A stretch of DNA of 64,000 bases from Actinernus sp. WN-2022. Taxonomy: Eukaryota; Cnidaria; Anthozoa; Actiniaria; Actinernidae. The position numbers were made by a program, and so were the translations under genes. The notes beneath the pieces were generated by a model. It saw only the letters and a list, made by a program, of their open reading frames with translations, made no database searches and was not told where the DNA came from. The stretch spans positions 992,001 to 1,056,000 of the forward strand of contig JAOWCC010000442.1 in assembly GCA_030867875.1 (NCBI GenBank), in the 5' to 3' direction. This document shows positions 39,801 to 45,545 of the stretch, one piece after another. Every line of letters begins with the position of its first letter. Positions within the stretch are counted from its first letter, which is position 1.

Positions 39801-40984
39801 CGGAGGAAAATCTGAGAAGAACGCACAGAGCAGTTATTCAGAGAGCTTGGTTGGGTCCCCTTACTTGATCGATGGCACTTTCATAAATGTCTTACTGTCT
39901 TTAAATGTTTGAATGGACTTTGTCCACCTTATCTTAGGAATTTGTTTTCTCGTAATTCTGATGTCCATAATTACAATACTCGCAATAGGTCTAATCTCCA
40001 TATGGTTAAAATATCCTCTAAATCTGGCTATAGATCCTTTGCCTATTCAGCAGCTAAGTTTTATAACAGTCTCAGTTCAACCATTAAGAGCTCTCATTCT
40101 ATCAGAACCTTCAGCGCCAATTACTGGTTGGACTCGTCTGCCAGATCATTATAGTTTATCATTATAGTTTATTGTTATTATTTTATCAGTAGTTTAACAT
40201 TATTATTATTATTATAATTATATAATTACATACTAGTAGTTAGGTTAGTTTTTTATCTTAGATATGATTGCTTGTCTGTATTTATTGTTGTGTTTGTATT
40301 TGTATTATATCTTAGACGCACAGCTTCAATGTAAATAAGTGTTAGCTTTTTTGAATTCTGTGCATAATAAATTATCTATTTATCTATCTACCCCCGAACT
40401 TGCTTTTTTCCCACATGATGCAATTTGTGCATACATTTTTTTTATGGTAATTTGCAATTACACTGTACATGTATATCATATGACACCTGATGCGAAACAT
40501 AGCATATTTATAAAACTTACATGTACACATGCATTAATTAGTTTGGGAAATACACAGATGCATCCTATACCTGGGTATTTATATTAATTCACACTTGTGT
40601 GTTTTTCAAAGAGCTCAAACTGCATTCACCCTGCAGGCTCACACAATTTTAATGCTCATTGAAAAACACACTTGTGCGAATTAATCCCAAATTGAGCTCA
40701 AAACCATATGTGTACAGCAAATTTCAATTCTTCTTAATATGACAGTCTACTTTCTAAATTGATGACACCCTTGTATTAAAATGCATGTTGCATGATGCAA
40801 TTTGAAATGTAATTACATATGTACACTGTATGTAAAATATATGTATATTTTAAAAAGCTGTATGTCACTGAATACATACCTGTCGTGAGTGAATATTTAC
40901 AATAGCTCCAATATAAAAGTCTTGAGCCTTTAATCCATCTATAACAGACCTCTTCAGGAAAAGCCGCCGGTTCTTGATATCATA
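9776..40984 (-). CDS. NME7: NME7-like gene (DM10 + two NDPK domains), 12 exons, two with frame-breaking indels
   Basis: NME7 is a cilia- and centrosome-associated member of the nucleoside diphosphate kinase family, with an N-terminal DM10 domain and two NDPK domains. Exons in transcript order: 40880-40984, 37973-38034, 33664-33704, 32021-32090, 29281-29331, 21907-22000, 18380-18445, 17859-17911, 16315-16408, 15070-15134, 10440-10507, 9776-9877. Each is bounded by AG/GT, and the phases chain correctly except at the sixth and eleventh. Diagnostic peptides: DIKNRRLFLKR (DM10); KTLAMIKPDAIG, SGPVIAFEL, KFGT|DNTKNAAHGSD (first NDPK, active-site His present); CTLCVVKPHAVAEG, SGPCLALEI, FREFVGPADP (second NDPK). 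The exon before the DM10 part and the final exon carrying the second active-site His were not found. A +5 insertion and a -1 deletion break the frame, so this is a decaying copy, an unusual allele, or an assembly with indel errors. Confidence 0.88.
10440..10507 (-). CDS. NME7: NME7-like exon k: second NDPK domain, one base short
   Basis: 68 bp where 69 are expected. The acceptor is GTTAACAG|TTCCAT and the donor is ACAAT|GTATGT. It encodes FHLERANAEEFHEV, then the frame slips at an AAAA run. KGVVNEYN, the expected continuation, is one frame over. Using a second AG two bases inside the next exon (CCAGAG|C) would restore an open frame with a few altered residues. Confidence 0.83.
10547..10671. 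mobile_element. MITE family A, copy 1
   Basis: Terminal inverted repeats are GGGTTGTGTGCAAAAAGGGC and the complement of GCCCTTTTTGCCCACAGCCC. The interior is itself palindromic around ATTCTAAATTCTC / GAGAATTAGAAT. A second copy lies at 53453-53583 inside the large transposon. No transposase is encoded. Confidence 0.8.
11333..11457. repeat. Hairpin with 28-bp arms
   Basis: The arm at 11333-11360 (AAATTGAAGTTAGTTTTTTA then TGTGTCTG) is the reverse complement, with one mismatch, of 11430-11457. The loop is about 70 bp. It is probably a small foldback element. Sequence at 11525-11640 resembles the right arm of the foldback at 13.6-14.07 kb. Confidence 0.7.
12308..13605. repeat. 107-bp minisatellite, about 12 copies
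   Basis: The unit starts GGAAATATCTTTTGAAGTTG and repeats at 107 bp, with a few copies lengthened by 3-6 bases. Copies are about 95% alike by eye. On the minus strand every unit contains an open 45-base core (TDYGAHDADSNGTTG) followed by CAG|GTATCC, a donor-like site. Because 107 is not a multiple of three, the array is not one long ORF. It lies in the intron between NME7-like exons k and j. Confidence 0.92.
13613..14070. mobile_element. Foldback MITE with arms of about 150 bp
   Basis: The left arm (about 13625-13770) and right arm (about 13908-14060) are reverse complements with scattered mismatches. They share TTTTAGATATCAATTCTA, GCTAATTACATGACGTCA and GGGGAGG. A spacer of about 140 bp separates them. 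A diverged relative of one arm occurs at 11525-11640. Confidence 0.82.
14524..14785. mobile_element. MITE with 45-bp terminal inverted repeats and an internal short array
   Basis: Left end 14524-14568 (GGCTAAAGTGAACAAGTTGC...) is the reverse complement of 14741-14785 with two mismatches. Inside the left end are five GGTAAG-containing units of 10-11 bp, derived from the last bases of the terminal repeat (TCGGTAAGTGG / TTGGTAAGCTG). Confidence 0.82.
15070..15134 (-). CDS. NME7: NME7-like exon j: second NDPK domain
   Basis: 65 bp, phase 1 to 0. The acceptor is TTCTACAG|GGCTTG and the donor is CAAATG|GTAGGC. It encodes GLAGKIITAIQEQGFEVSAL then QM. A foldback element begins 57 bp upstream on the transcript. 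Confidence 0.9.
15191..15803. mobile_element. Foldback element built of ACATGTTGCAAC-type repeats
   Basis: The left arm (about 15191-15420) pairs with the right arm (about 15600-15803). Shared blocks include CAGCTGCCATCTGG / CCAAGATGGCTG, GGAATTTGTTG and GTGCAACATCGTGCTTCAAC. Short GCAACATGTTGC palindromes fill the centre. It sits 57 bp from NME7-like exon j. Confidence 0.75.
15812..16150 (+). mobile_element. tRNA-derived SINE with internally duplicated tail
   Basis: The head resembles a tRNA (A box TAGCTCAGATGGTAGAGCAG, B box GGTTAGAATCC) but the acceptor stem does not pair. The tail block beginning TTAAATAACCTGTTGAGCTA occurs twice, 112 bp apart (about 15954 and 16066). I reject a functional tRNA. 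Confidence 0.65.
16315..16408 (-). CDS. NME7: NME7-like exon i: linker and start of second NDPK domain
   Basis: 94 bp, phase 0 to 1. The acceptor is TATCTTGCAG|GAAGTG and the donor is CAGAAG|GTGAAT. It encodes EVDFFFCHRRQNTAQLSD and then CTLCVVKPHAVAE. KPHAV in place of KPDAV is characteristic of the second NDPK domain of NME7. Confidence 0.92.
16830..17511 (+). mobile_element. 5'-truncated LINE (CR1/L2-like) with RT C-terminal ORF
   Basis: The open frame at 16840-17277 encodes 145 residues with IRPSLDYCDTVY and LERLQRRAARIV, typical of the thumb and C-terminal region after LINE reverse transcriptase. Upstream catalytic motifs are missing. The 3' end has an AATAAA-like stretch and a (TCTA)n tail at 17498-17511. 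It is inserted in the intron between NME7-like exons h and i, in the opposite orientation. Confidence 0.8.
17859..17911 (-). CDS. NME7: NME7-like exon h: first NDPK active site
   Basis: 53 bp, phase 1 to 0. The acceptor is TTGTCTAG|ATAACA and the donor is GATAAG|GTATTA. It encodes DNTKNAAHGSDMTESADK and contains the NxxHGSD active-site signature with the phosphohistidine present. Confidence 0.9.
18380..18445 (-). CDS. NME7: NME7-like exon g: first NDPK domain
   Basis: 66 bp, phase 1 to 1. The acceptor is ACTTTAG|GCCCCA and the donor is CACAG|GTCTGT. It encodes GPTDSATARNKSPLSVRAKF then GT, the NDPK segment between the kpn-like loop and the active-site strand. Confidence 0.9.
18715..18800 (-). 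mobile_element. SINE tail fragment, inverted
   Basis: The minus strand matches the 3' part of the SINE at 9393-9655, with the blocks ATTCCAATT-GATCTG, TTAGCCAGT, CTGACTTTGATCAGCC and TCGTTAGAAATTC in the same order. It is a truncated copy of the same family. Confidence 0.7.
18840..19560. other. Intronic, no gene seen
   Basis: AT-rich sequence within the large intron between NME7-like exons f and g. I see no exon-like or repeat structure beyond short ACATGTACATGT motifs. Confidence 0.4.
19585..19774. mobile_element. MITE family B, copy 1
   Basis: The arms CAAATAAAGAAGCCTTAGCC and the complement of GGCTAAGGCTTCTTTATTTG are terminal inverted repeats, extending inward through ATGTTTTATACTATCATAAA-like sequence. 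A related copy is at 34349-34493 and a fragment at 2193-2225. Confidence 0.82.
20420..21640 (+). repeat. Segmental duplication, copy A
   Basis: Colinear with 41216-42150 over many blocks: GTTCTCGATCATTTATCCAT, GAAAAGCTGAGTCTAACGAG, ATCCTCTGCACTCGTTA, GTGTGTCAGGGGGGACAAG and the G-rich GTAGGGGAGGGGTGGG. Downstream, 22122-22165, 22970-23003 and 25078-25400 are also colinear with 42150-42520, interrupted by insertions. Confidence 0.88.
21411..21470 (+). pseudogene. 5S-rRNA-like fragment
   Basis: AAGTTAAGC, then GGGCAAGGTTAGTA and GTGGATGGGTGACCG, follow the order and spacing of the internal promoter half of eukaryotic 5S rRNA (A-box side to C-box). The 5' and 3' stems are not recognisable, so it is a derivative or 5S-derived SINE head. 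The paralogous position in copy B (about 41970-42015) is more degraded. Confidence 0.6.
21907..22000 (-). CDS. NME7: NME7-like exon f: first NDPK domain, carries a 5-bp frameshift
   Basis: 94 bp. The acceptor is GTCTTCAG|ACGTCT and the donor is TTCTTG|GTAAGA. The incoming phase gives ERLVEFITSG, as expected for NME7, then QDQS and TAG. The expected continuation GPVIAFELKGNNAIQKWRTV is present in another frame. Removing five bases (TCAGG, at about 21966-21971) would restore both the peptide match and the outgoing phase 1. No internal AG rescues the frame. A 23-base C run sits 60 bp away. Confidence 0.85.
22166..22969. mobile_element. Insertion of about 800 bp present in copy A, absent from copy B
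   Basis: Copy B passes directly from GTGCAAGTATAATG-like sequence to GTGTTTGTTTCTCAC. Copy A has this extra block between the same flanks. It contains a CCCGTGGGAACTCACGGG hairpin near the left end and a repeated TCGATGGCTCGCTCGCCCA motif (about 22638 and 22691). Its class is unknown. Confidence 0.55.
23004..25077. mobile_element. TA-flanked DNA element (Tc1/mariner/pogo-like ends), non-autonomous
   Basis: The ends CCGTATTCACTCACGGATAA and the complement of CCGTAAGTGAATACGG are inverted repeats, each followed inward by ATAAGCC(G/A)CAC. TA flanks both sides (23002-23003 and 25078-25079), while the paralogous empty site near 42221-42226 has a single TA. Removing the element and one TA restores colinearity with copy B, so this is a precise 2-bp target duplication. 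The small frame at 23113-23517 is unrecognised and no transposase is visible. The interior includes a palindrome at 24785-24925. Confidence 0.85.
24785..24925. repeat. Palindrome within the TA-flanked element
   Basis: GGTCTTTACGGGAAAATATC and its complement GATATTTTCCCGTAAAGACC flank a loop of about 65 bp that contains a second small inverted repeat (GTACGGACC / GGTCCGTAC). It is probably an older nested foldback insertion. Confidence 0.75.
25420..27085 (+). pseudogene. RecQ-like helicase fragment split by a TTAA-flanked element
   Basis: 25420-25554 encodes 45 codons ending SLKPEQKECIRRL...EDVLLAIMPMG. The reading resumes at 27034 with GKSLIYQVLSKV. Together these match helicase motifs 0 and I (Q motif and Walker A) of RecQ-type DEAD helicases. 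Even without the insertion the join is one base out of frame, and a stop follows at about 27085. The flank continues into a large inverted repeat. It is a relic, perhaps from a helicase-bearing mobile gene family. Confidence 0.72.
25559..27028. mobile_element. piggyBac-like non-autonomous element (TTAA target site)
   Basis: TTAA occurs exactly at both borders (25555-25558 and 27029-27032), next to the inverted ends GGTTACCGGATACCTTC and GAAGGTATCCGGTAACC. TTAA duplication is the signature of the piggyBac superfamily. The 1470-bp interior has inverted blocks near 25830 and 25960 (TTCCCCGACACGG) but no transposase ORF. Confidence 0.83.
27105..28250. mobile_element. Large foldback (inverted arms of about 260-500 bp)
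   Basis: The left arm from about 27105 and right arm ending about 28250 are reverse complements. They share GCAATGAGGCAGAAAATTC, TACTGATGACGTAGCA, CATAAATTAGTTGCAATTCT and GAAGCCGAATGC. The left arm is interrupted by the nested element at 27379-27540. The right arm keeps the uninterrupted sequence. Confidence 0.82.
27379..27540. mobile_element. Nested MITE with 5-bp target duplication CTGTC
   Basis: The ends CAGGGGTGGATCCAGGG and CCCTGGATCCACCCCTG are perfect inverted repeats of 17 bp. CTGTC flanks both sides. The opposite arm of the surrounding foldback has the single uninterrupted ACTGTCAAAAC, that is, the empty site. CAGGG ends suggest hAT-like, but hAT elements normally give 8 bp. Confidence 0.8.
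28448..28518. repeat. Short hairpin element
   Basis: CAGGCGTTCCTTTCCC and GGGAAAGGAGCGCCTG flank a T-rich loop. It is a small MITE-like hairpin. Confidence 0.7.
29281..29331 (-). CDS. NME7: NME7-like exon e: first NDPK domain
   Basis: 51 bp, phase 2 to 2. The acceptor is GAGCAG|ACAAGA and the donor is TATGA|GTGAGT. It encodes RQEASDFYKEHAAQPFY, the motif preceding the SGP loop. A downstream alternative donor (+4) would place TGA in frame. Confidence 0.88.
29453..30044. repeat. 51-58 bp minisatellite, 10 copies
   Basis: Units starting GTCTCAGGGTAGTAGTGAGG occur at 29453, 29569, 29624, 29681, 29732, 29790, 29841, 29892, 29943 and 29994. The short form is exactly 51 bp, which gives a spurious 17-residue repeat ORF on the minus strand. 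The first unit is framed by GTACCATTTGC / GCAAATGGTAC, an inverted repeat that suggests origin from a small hairpin element. The array starts 120 bp from NME7-like exon e. Confidence 0.9.
30176..30370. repeat. Dispersed repeat, related to 33140-33290
   Basis: TTACAACATCACC, GGCAACCCAATACCATG and AAAGTTTGAGCC recur in order at 33165-33225, and the ACAACATCACC block repeats again at 30325. It is an unclassified interspersed repeat in NME7-like introns. Confidence 0.6.
31570..31957. repeat. 51-bp minisatellite, about 7-8 copies
   Basis: The unit AAAGCTCTGGCAGTAACAGA continues with GTAGGCAGCAGTATGAGGAC and AAGTAACCATC. One copy carries a 9-bp insertion. The period is a multiple of three, so open frames appear on the minus strand, but they have stop-interrupted variants and no start context. 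It ends about 65 bp from NME7-like exon d. Confidence 0.9.
32021..32090 (-). CDS. NME7: NME7-like exon d: first NDPK domain
   Basis: 70 bp, phase 1 to 2. The acceptor is TTCTTTTAG|GCAACA and the donor is ACAAG|GTGTGT. It encodes GNIIGMMDQGGFVFCQAKMV, the helix after KPDA. Minisatellites lie within about 80 bp on both sides. Confidence 0.88.
32104..32168 (+). mobile_element. SINE head (tRNA-like), source of the adjacent array
   Basis: TGGTTAACTCGGTGGTTAAG (A-box side) and GGTTCTAACCC (B-box) precede GGCTGGACCAACACTCAGGG. In this SINE class the body continues with a segment like the first copy of the 72-bp array that follows. Confidence 0.65.
32169..33104. repeat. 72-bp minisatellite, 13 near-identical copies
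   Basis: The period is exactly 72 bp from 32169 to 33104 (13 x 72 = 936). The unit is AACACTCAGGGTTTTAAAAT, then AACTGAGTACATGTACATGT, AGGTGCTGCCTTTACATACA and ATGTAATACAGT. Only four or five substitutions are seen in the whole array (for example near 32574, 32754 and 32998). The unit begins exactly where the SINE body begins. Stops in every frame exclude coding. Confidence 0.95.
33664..33704 (-). CDS. NME7: NME7-like exon c: start of first NDPK domain
   Basis: 41 bp, phase 2 to 1. The acceptor is ATTTACAG|GACTCT and the donor is TATGG|GTAAGA. With the split codon it encodes KTLAMIKPDAIGSM, the NDPK nucleotide-binding start motif with the KPDA signature. Confidence 0.9.
34349..34493. mobile_element. 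MITE family B, copy 2
   Basis: ATAAAGAAGCCTAATAAACC at the left and ATGGCTAAGGCTTCTTTATT at the right form inverted ends. Flanking AATCTATATTATAAAACA also matches the flank of copy 1 in inverse orientation, so the full element extends to about 34205. Confidence 0.75.
34500..34975 (+). repeat. Tandem array of transposon-end-like units, about 11 copies
   Basis: Units of about 40-48 bp: GGGGTGTGGCTTATACATGG, then GTACTAGCACACATCATATT. GGGTG(T/C)GGCTTATA is the complement of TATAAGCCGCACC, the subterminal motif of the elements at 23004-25077 and 34976-36334, so the array probably grew from such an end. Part of a unit also appears at 33890-33950. Confidence 0.85.
34976..36334. mobile_element. TA-flanked element with TATAAGCCGCACC ends
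   Basis: The left end CCGTAAAAGACCGCCTATAA and the right end (complement of TATAATAGGGTATTTACAG) are imperfect inverted repeats, each flanked by TA. Internal blocks repeat AAGCCGCACC-CACTTTAGG (34998-35052 and about 36160-36188). No transposase is seen. It is a relative of the element at 23.0-25.1 kb. Confidence 0.65.
36690..37935. other. Possible inverted-end element
   Basis: CCCCGGGGGAGGTGGGGAT near 36697 and the complement of TCAAATCCCCACCTAGCGCC near 37908 could be terminal repeats of a 1.2-kb element. A run of GTCAAGT-like units lies at 37018-37060. No gene is seen. Confidence 0.35.
37973..38034 (-). CDS. NME7: NME7-like exon b: DM10 end / linker
   Basis: 62 bp, phase 0 to 2. The acceptor is TGTTTCAG|CTTACA and the donor is GAGAA|GTAATA. 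It encodes LTITDYADSFTTTGLKTLNE and then two bases that complete Lys with the next exon. This corresponds to the DM10-NDPK junction (IDYGD... in vertebrates). Confidence 0.87.
38100..38470. repeat. AAT-type microsatellites
   Basis: (AAT)n runs at about 38105-38131 and 38447-38470 in the intron between NME7-like exons a and b. The rest of 38035-39370 shows no gene. Confidence 0.6.
39378..40390 (+). mobile_element. 5'-truncated LINE (CR1/L2-like), single in-frame stop
   Basis: The RT C-terminal region reads KTKVMLFGSNQ, ETVKYLGLSFD, HLHGTLIQPLYEYCDVIW and LLRLQKRGARMIL. A TGA at 39813-39815 interrupts it, and the same frame stays open to 40154 (NGLCPPYLRNLFSRNSDVHN). The stop could be a CGA-to-TGA change. 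The 3' tail has CATAATAAATTATC and (TATC)n at about 40365-40390. It lies in the intron between exons a and b, antisense to the gene. Confidence 0.85.
40585..40684. mobile_element. 100-bp MITE hairpin
   Basis: TAATTCACACTTGTGTGTTT and AAACACACTTGTGCGAATTA are inverted ends with a loop of about 50 bp. The motif GAGCTCTTTGAAAAACACAC near 2697 is a likely fragment of the same family. Confidence 0.75.
40880..40984 (-). CDS. NME7: NME7-like exon a: DM10 domain part
   Basis: This exon has 35 codons, phase 0 to 0. The acceptor is CAATAG|TATGAT and the donor is CGACAG|GTATGT. The peptide YDIKNRRLFLKR...IGAIVNIHSRQ matches the DM10 segment of NME7 proteins. The exon encoding the start of DM10 should lie at higher coordinates and was not found. 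Confidence 0.88.
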
Positions 40985-41035
40985 CTATTGATGGAATGAT
41001 ATAAAATAAAATTCATTTTATTCTAACAGTGTTAC

Positions 41036-41210
41036 TTTACATTTTAGAGATGAGGGGTGGGGATAATCTTAAGTGAGGGGTGGTGATAGTCCTACTTGAC
41101 ATTTTAGACCTGAGGGGTGGGGATAGTCTTAACTGAGGGGTGGGGATAGTCTTACTTGACATTTTAGACCTGAGGGGTGGGGATAGTCTCACTTGACATT
41201 TTAGACCTGC
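41036..41210. repeat. Short tandem repeat, GAGGGGTGGGGATAGTCTTA type
   Basis: About five copies of a unit with TGAGGGGTGGGGATAGTC, alternating with ACTTGACATTTTAGACC. It abuts the start of segmental-duplication copy B. Confidence 0.75.
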
Positions 41211-41215
41211 GATTA

Positions 41216-42520
41216 TTGTTCGGACCGCATGGAAACGGGAAAGTGAAATAACTGTTGATAATGTTTTGAATTATTTCCGTGTAAGTTCTCGATCATTTAT
41301 CCATTTTTACATCTTTTCACATTCTCTGAGCAATTCTTTGATTATAGTACAAGATAATATAATACAGAATTTCTTTGAGCCACTTCCATTTTTTTCTAGA
41401 CACAGCTAGTGGATCAATGTTTTATTCCATTGGAAAAGCTGAGTCTAACGAGTACGAGCCAGCTACTCCAAGATCCTCTGCACTCGTTAGTTCAATATTG
41501 AGATACTATTTAGCTCTTGAATCGTAAAAATCTTCTTCTTGATACAATGTTGATGCACTTTTTTTTGTCTTTATTTTAGGTCAGTAATTACTCTAAGTCA
41601 GTTGACAAAGTTTGTTTTGAAGTAGGAGTGGAACCGTAATAAAGTCCATAAACAATGTATTTTTTTCTGGATTTAGCTTCCTTACAGTTGTACTTCCCTT
41701 GAGTTGATGCAGCTTTCATAAAAGAACACAGAGTCAACTTAATGAACACAAACTTCATCTGTGTTACAGATTCGTCCCGGTTTAATATCGTCCATGTTAT
41801 GTTTTCGATTTTGTTAGACAGTAGTATGCATGCACATATAATGAGAGGGACTAGGTTCGACGATTACTCACTTGGAGAATAAACGATGGTGTTCAAATTA
41901 ACAAGCGCTTTGGCACAGTTTGATAATCCACTGGATTACCGAGTATATATACCAGGCATTCCTCATGACAAGCTCAAGTTAAGGCCGTCCGGGCGAGATT
42001 AGTAAGGTAAGGTCAAGGTAAGTGGTACAGTAAGGTGTGTCAGGGGGGACAAGTAAAAAGGAGGAGAGGCAGTGGTAGGGAAGGGGGAGGAAGTAGAGGG
42101 AGGGGTGGGTTGTCAAAAAATATTTTGTAGGGGAGGGGTGGGTGAATTTCTTTTAAAAGTGCAAGTATAATGTAAAAAAATATATATATTGTACTATTGT
42201 GTTTGTTTCTCACAAAAAGGTATTAATCTTGCAAATTTTGTAACATTTCTGGCATTTAATCCCTAATTTTGGTTACTTTTCGTGGATCCTGTGGTGTCAT
42301 AAGATGAATCAACTCCTTCCCTAGAGAAAACTACATGTACTACAATAAAATCCTGTAGGTTTTCATTGTGACATCACAAGATGAATCAATCCCGCAATTC
42401 GGGTAGTGTTTATATTCTAGTTTTATTTCTGCTCCTGCCTCTCAAAGAAAACTAAGTTAGACAACTGAAGTATATCAGAAATAGAATTTGGAGTAAAAAT
42501 AGTTAATGTTGTTTTATGGT
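41216..42520 (+). repeat. Segmental duplication, copy B
   Basis: Colinear with 20420-25400 but lacking the exon-containing block (about 21650-22120), the 800-bp block and the 2.07-kb TA element. It therefore preserves the empty insertion site near 42221. A further block at 42535-42690 matches 21640-21775. The 5S-like region is degraded here. Confidence 0.85.
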
Positions 42521-43099
42521 GCTACTTGAACTTTAAATCCCCCCCCCCCCCAAAAAAAAAAAAAAAAAAAACCCTTTTTTTATGAGTCCCAAAAAATAAA
42601 AATTCCCTTTTTAGAATCATTGATATTCCAACCTAGGTTGTTTGAATAACAACCTGAAATGAGAAACAACCTGTATATATAACTCGCTTGTTTTGTCATA
42701 CCTACAATATAGTACTGCACTTTAATCTGCGCAGCAATTAACAGCCCGCATTCTGTAAGAAAGGACATGCCAAATGTTTATCTGCCCACACAATATATAG
42801 AACTTCCAATTTTAGGTGTAATCTTTTGGAATTACTGTAGGTTTGTTTCTCATATCAAAACTTGTAAGCTCATTAAGGCTAACAAATATCAGGAAATTTA
42901 AGGCATTCAAGGAGTGGAGGACTTGAACTGGGTGTTCAAGTCCAACATTTTCTTTTATAACAATTGGCCTTATATAAAGGCTTATTATTTTGTGACTTCG
43001 TCGCCAACAAAATGTCGGACTTGAACTTATTAAGCATACCGTACTTTTAGTTTGAGATAAAAGACATGGAAAAATCAAGAGTGTTGCTTAATTTCTACA

Positions 43100-44163
43100 G
43101 AAGCCCACAAGTGCACACCGAATTCCAAAAGCTCACACCGAATTCCAATAGCTCACACCGAATTCCAATAGCTCACACCGAATTCCAATAGCTCACACCG
43201 AATTCCAAAAGCTCACACCGAATTCCAATAGCTCACACCGAATTCCAATAGCTCACACCGAATTCCAAAAGCTCTATACAGCACTACATTGTATATAGCA
43301 CTATACAGACTGTACTACTATACCTCTACAGCCCCCTATAGTCCTATACAGCACTCTACAGCTCACTGCAGCCCTATACAGCACCATACAGAGCCATATA
43401 TATACACCCCTATACAGCCTACATGTACATGTATACAGCACTATATACCCAGTATACATGCAGTGCCATACAATGTACACCCTATCCAGCCCTCTACAGC
43501 CGACTCACGGCACTCTAGCTACAGCCCTCTATATCCCTCTACATGTACAAGGAGAAGAAATTCATAACACAATTATATTAATGGAAGTGTACTTAAAGTA
43601 TACTTTTCTCTGGGAAAAAGTATACTTTAATTAGTGTGTTCAAACTTCTGGTGCAAAAAAGTATCATATAAGTATACTGTAAGTACACTTTTTGTTTGTC
43701 GGGAAAGCACACTTTTTAGGTAAGTTCAAATATACTTGTAGTATACTAGAATTTCATAAGGTAAGGGCTGTATAGTACTGTATAGTACATGCTGTAAGGG
43801 CTATATAGTGCTGTATAGCGATGTATTAAGTGCGGTATAGGGCTGAACGGATGGTTTGCACTCAATCCTCAGAGATTCAAATGACAAAGGGCATGGCAGC
43901 CATGTTGGTGTACAGTCGAACAAAAGTAGCTAACAAAGAATCTATTGTTAACTGTACACCAACATGGCCGCTATGACGTAAAGTGCAAATCGCCTATAGA
44001 TAGCGATGTATAGTGCTCAGACTGATAGTGCTGTATTATTATATTATTATATAGTGTTGTATAGTGATGTACTGTATAGTGCTGTATAGAACTTTTGGAA
44101 TTTGGTGTGAGCTTTTGGAATTCGGTGTGAGCTTTTGGAATTCGGTGTGAGCTTGTGGGCTTC
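43100..44163. mobile_element. 1.06-kb foldback with 20-bp subterminal repeats
   Basis: Outer ends GAAGCCCACAAG and CTTGTGGGCTTC are inverted. Inside on the left are eight 20-bp units (GCTCACACCGAATTCCAATA, about 43115-43274), and on the right the complement in three units (about 44093-44150). Further in, TATACAGCACTATACAGC-like runs (43275-43550) mirror GTATAGTGCTGTATAG-like runs (43770-44090). Smaller palindromes fill the centre, for example CATGTTGGTGTACAGT / ACTGTACACCAACATG around 43905-43970. Confidence 0.85.
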
Positions 44164-44219
44164 CATACTTTTCCCTCTCTTCTACTCTAGCTCGATTCCT
44201 CATTCTACATTGTATTCAT

Positions 44220-45390
44220 ACATGTACATGTACATGTATATCAGGATTGTTTAAAAACTAGACTTGTTAAGCCGTTTACGGTATGTGTTGTAGTTTTACT
44301 GTATGAAACAAGTTAAAAGGGAAGTGGTTTTGTTTCTTGAATCCACGAATAAAAATATGTCGGCCAGGATGGTTTGATAATGTCATGTCGGTCGGCTGTA
44401 TTTTTGTTAAATATATCTGTTGGTTTGCCGATTAAATTCATGTTGAAAGTTGATGTTTGGTGAAGACATTATTGTAAAGGAAGTAGAATCAATGCAGTAT
44501 TCCAAATAAAATGAGTATTAGTAAACATTTGTGGTGTCAGATAAAAGCTGTCACTCATAGTAACCTCAAAACCCACACCAAAGAAACTCTAACTCAGTAA
44601 CAACCCTTAAACCACAAACCAAACGACAAAGAAATCCATCAGTCTATTTTTTTCCTTCCTAAACCCTAACCATTCCCAGGGTAAACTGACTTCATCAATA
44701 GCCCTCTGAACTAATTCAAAGCCAACCCTACATTTAAAAAACACTAACTGTCAACAATGGGTGCACACTAATTTAGCATTTTAGGCCTAACTCACTAAAC
44801 AACACAGGAACATAATGCTTATTGAATGTTACTGCAAACTAATTCAAAGCCTAACCCTACATTACGAAAAACGCTAACCGTCAATGGTGAGTGCTCACTA
44901 ATTTAGGATTCACAGGTAAACAAATGTTCACTTGACCCATGTTGGGTATTAGCTGAAGGTTTGAAACCCTGACCCTGTTTAGGACACAAAAACTCTAAAT
45001 ACCTACCCTGTGTAGGACAACACCTTTTTGCGTTGTTTAACTTCTAGCCGTTGAACCGAAAAGTAGGGCATCAAATTCTTAAACGTTTTGTGTGTTTTTG
45101 CGGTTGAGAGAAAAAAAGCGGGTTATCAACTTCGTGCAGGTTCTTTCGATGTTCAAGATAGCGAACCAGGTAAACTAAATAATTACGAATCAGGGTTTTG
45201 TACAATCAAATCAGCAATTGCTGTGCCGATATATCATTTGAAAAAAGGCAAAAGACAATACATATTGTTTTTCAAAAACAGCAATAAAGTTTTTGAAAAC
45301 AGCAATATTCAGCAATAGCTCTTAAAACAGCAATTGCTGCTCAGCCATATCGGGGCAATAGCGAAGAAGTTTGCATCTTGACTGTAGTTA
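44220..45390. other. Non-coding, no gene seen
   Basis: It contains (ACATGT)n at about 44218-44240 and CTAACCCT/AACCGTCAA-type blocks around 44600-44960, repeated twice. These resemble, in inverse orientation, the TTAGGGTT-containing blocks near 20130-20350. The sequence is otherwise unremarkable. Confidence 0.4.
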
Positions 45391-45393
45391 AGG

Positions 45394-45545
45394 CTGGTTC
45401 ACATTGTGACATAAGCATTTATAAACATATTAAGCATAAGAAAAAGAAGTGTGAACCAGCATGACCTAAGCATATTAAAGTATAAGAAAAAGGAACTCAT
45501 TCCTTTTTCTTATGTTTATGTTGTTATGTCACAAGTGTGAACCAG
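45394..45545. mobile_element. MITE family D, copy 1
   Basis: CTGGTTCACATTGTGACATA and the complement of TATGTCACAAGTGTGAACCA+G form terminal inverted repeats. The interior has AAGCATAAGAAAAAG repeats. A related copy occupies about 47961-48132. Confidence 0.8.
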
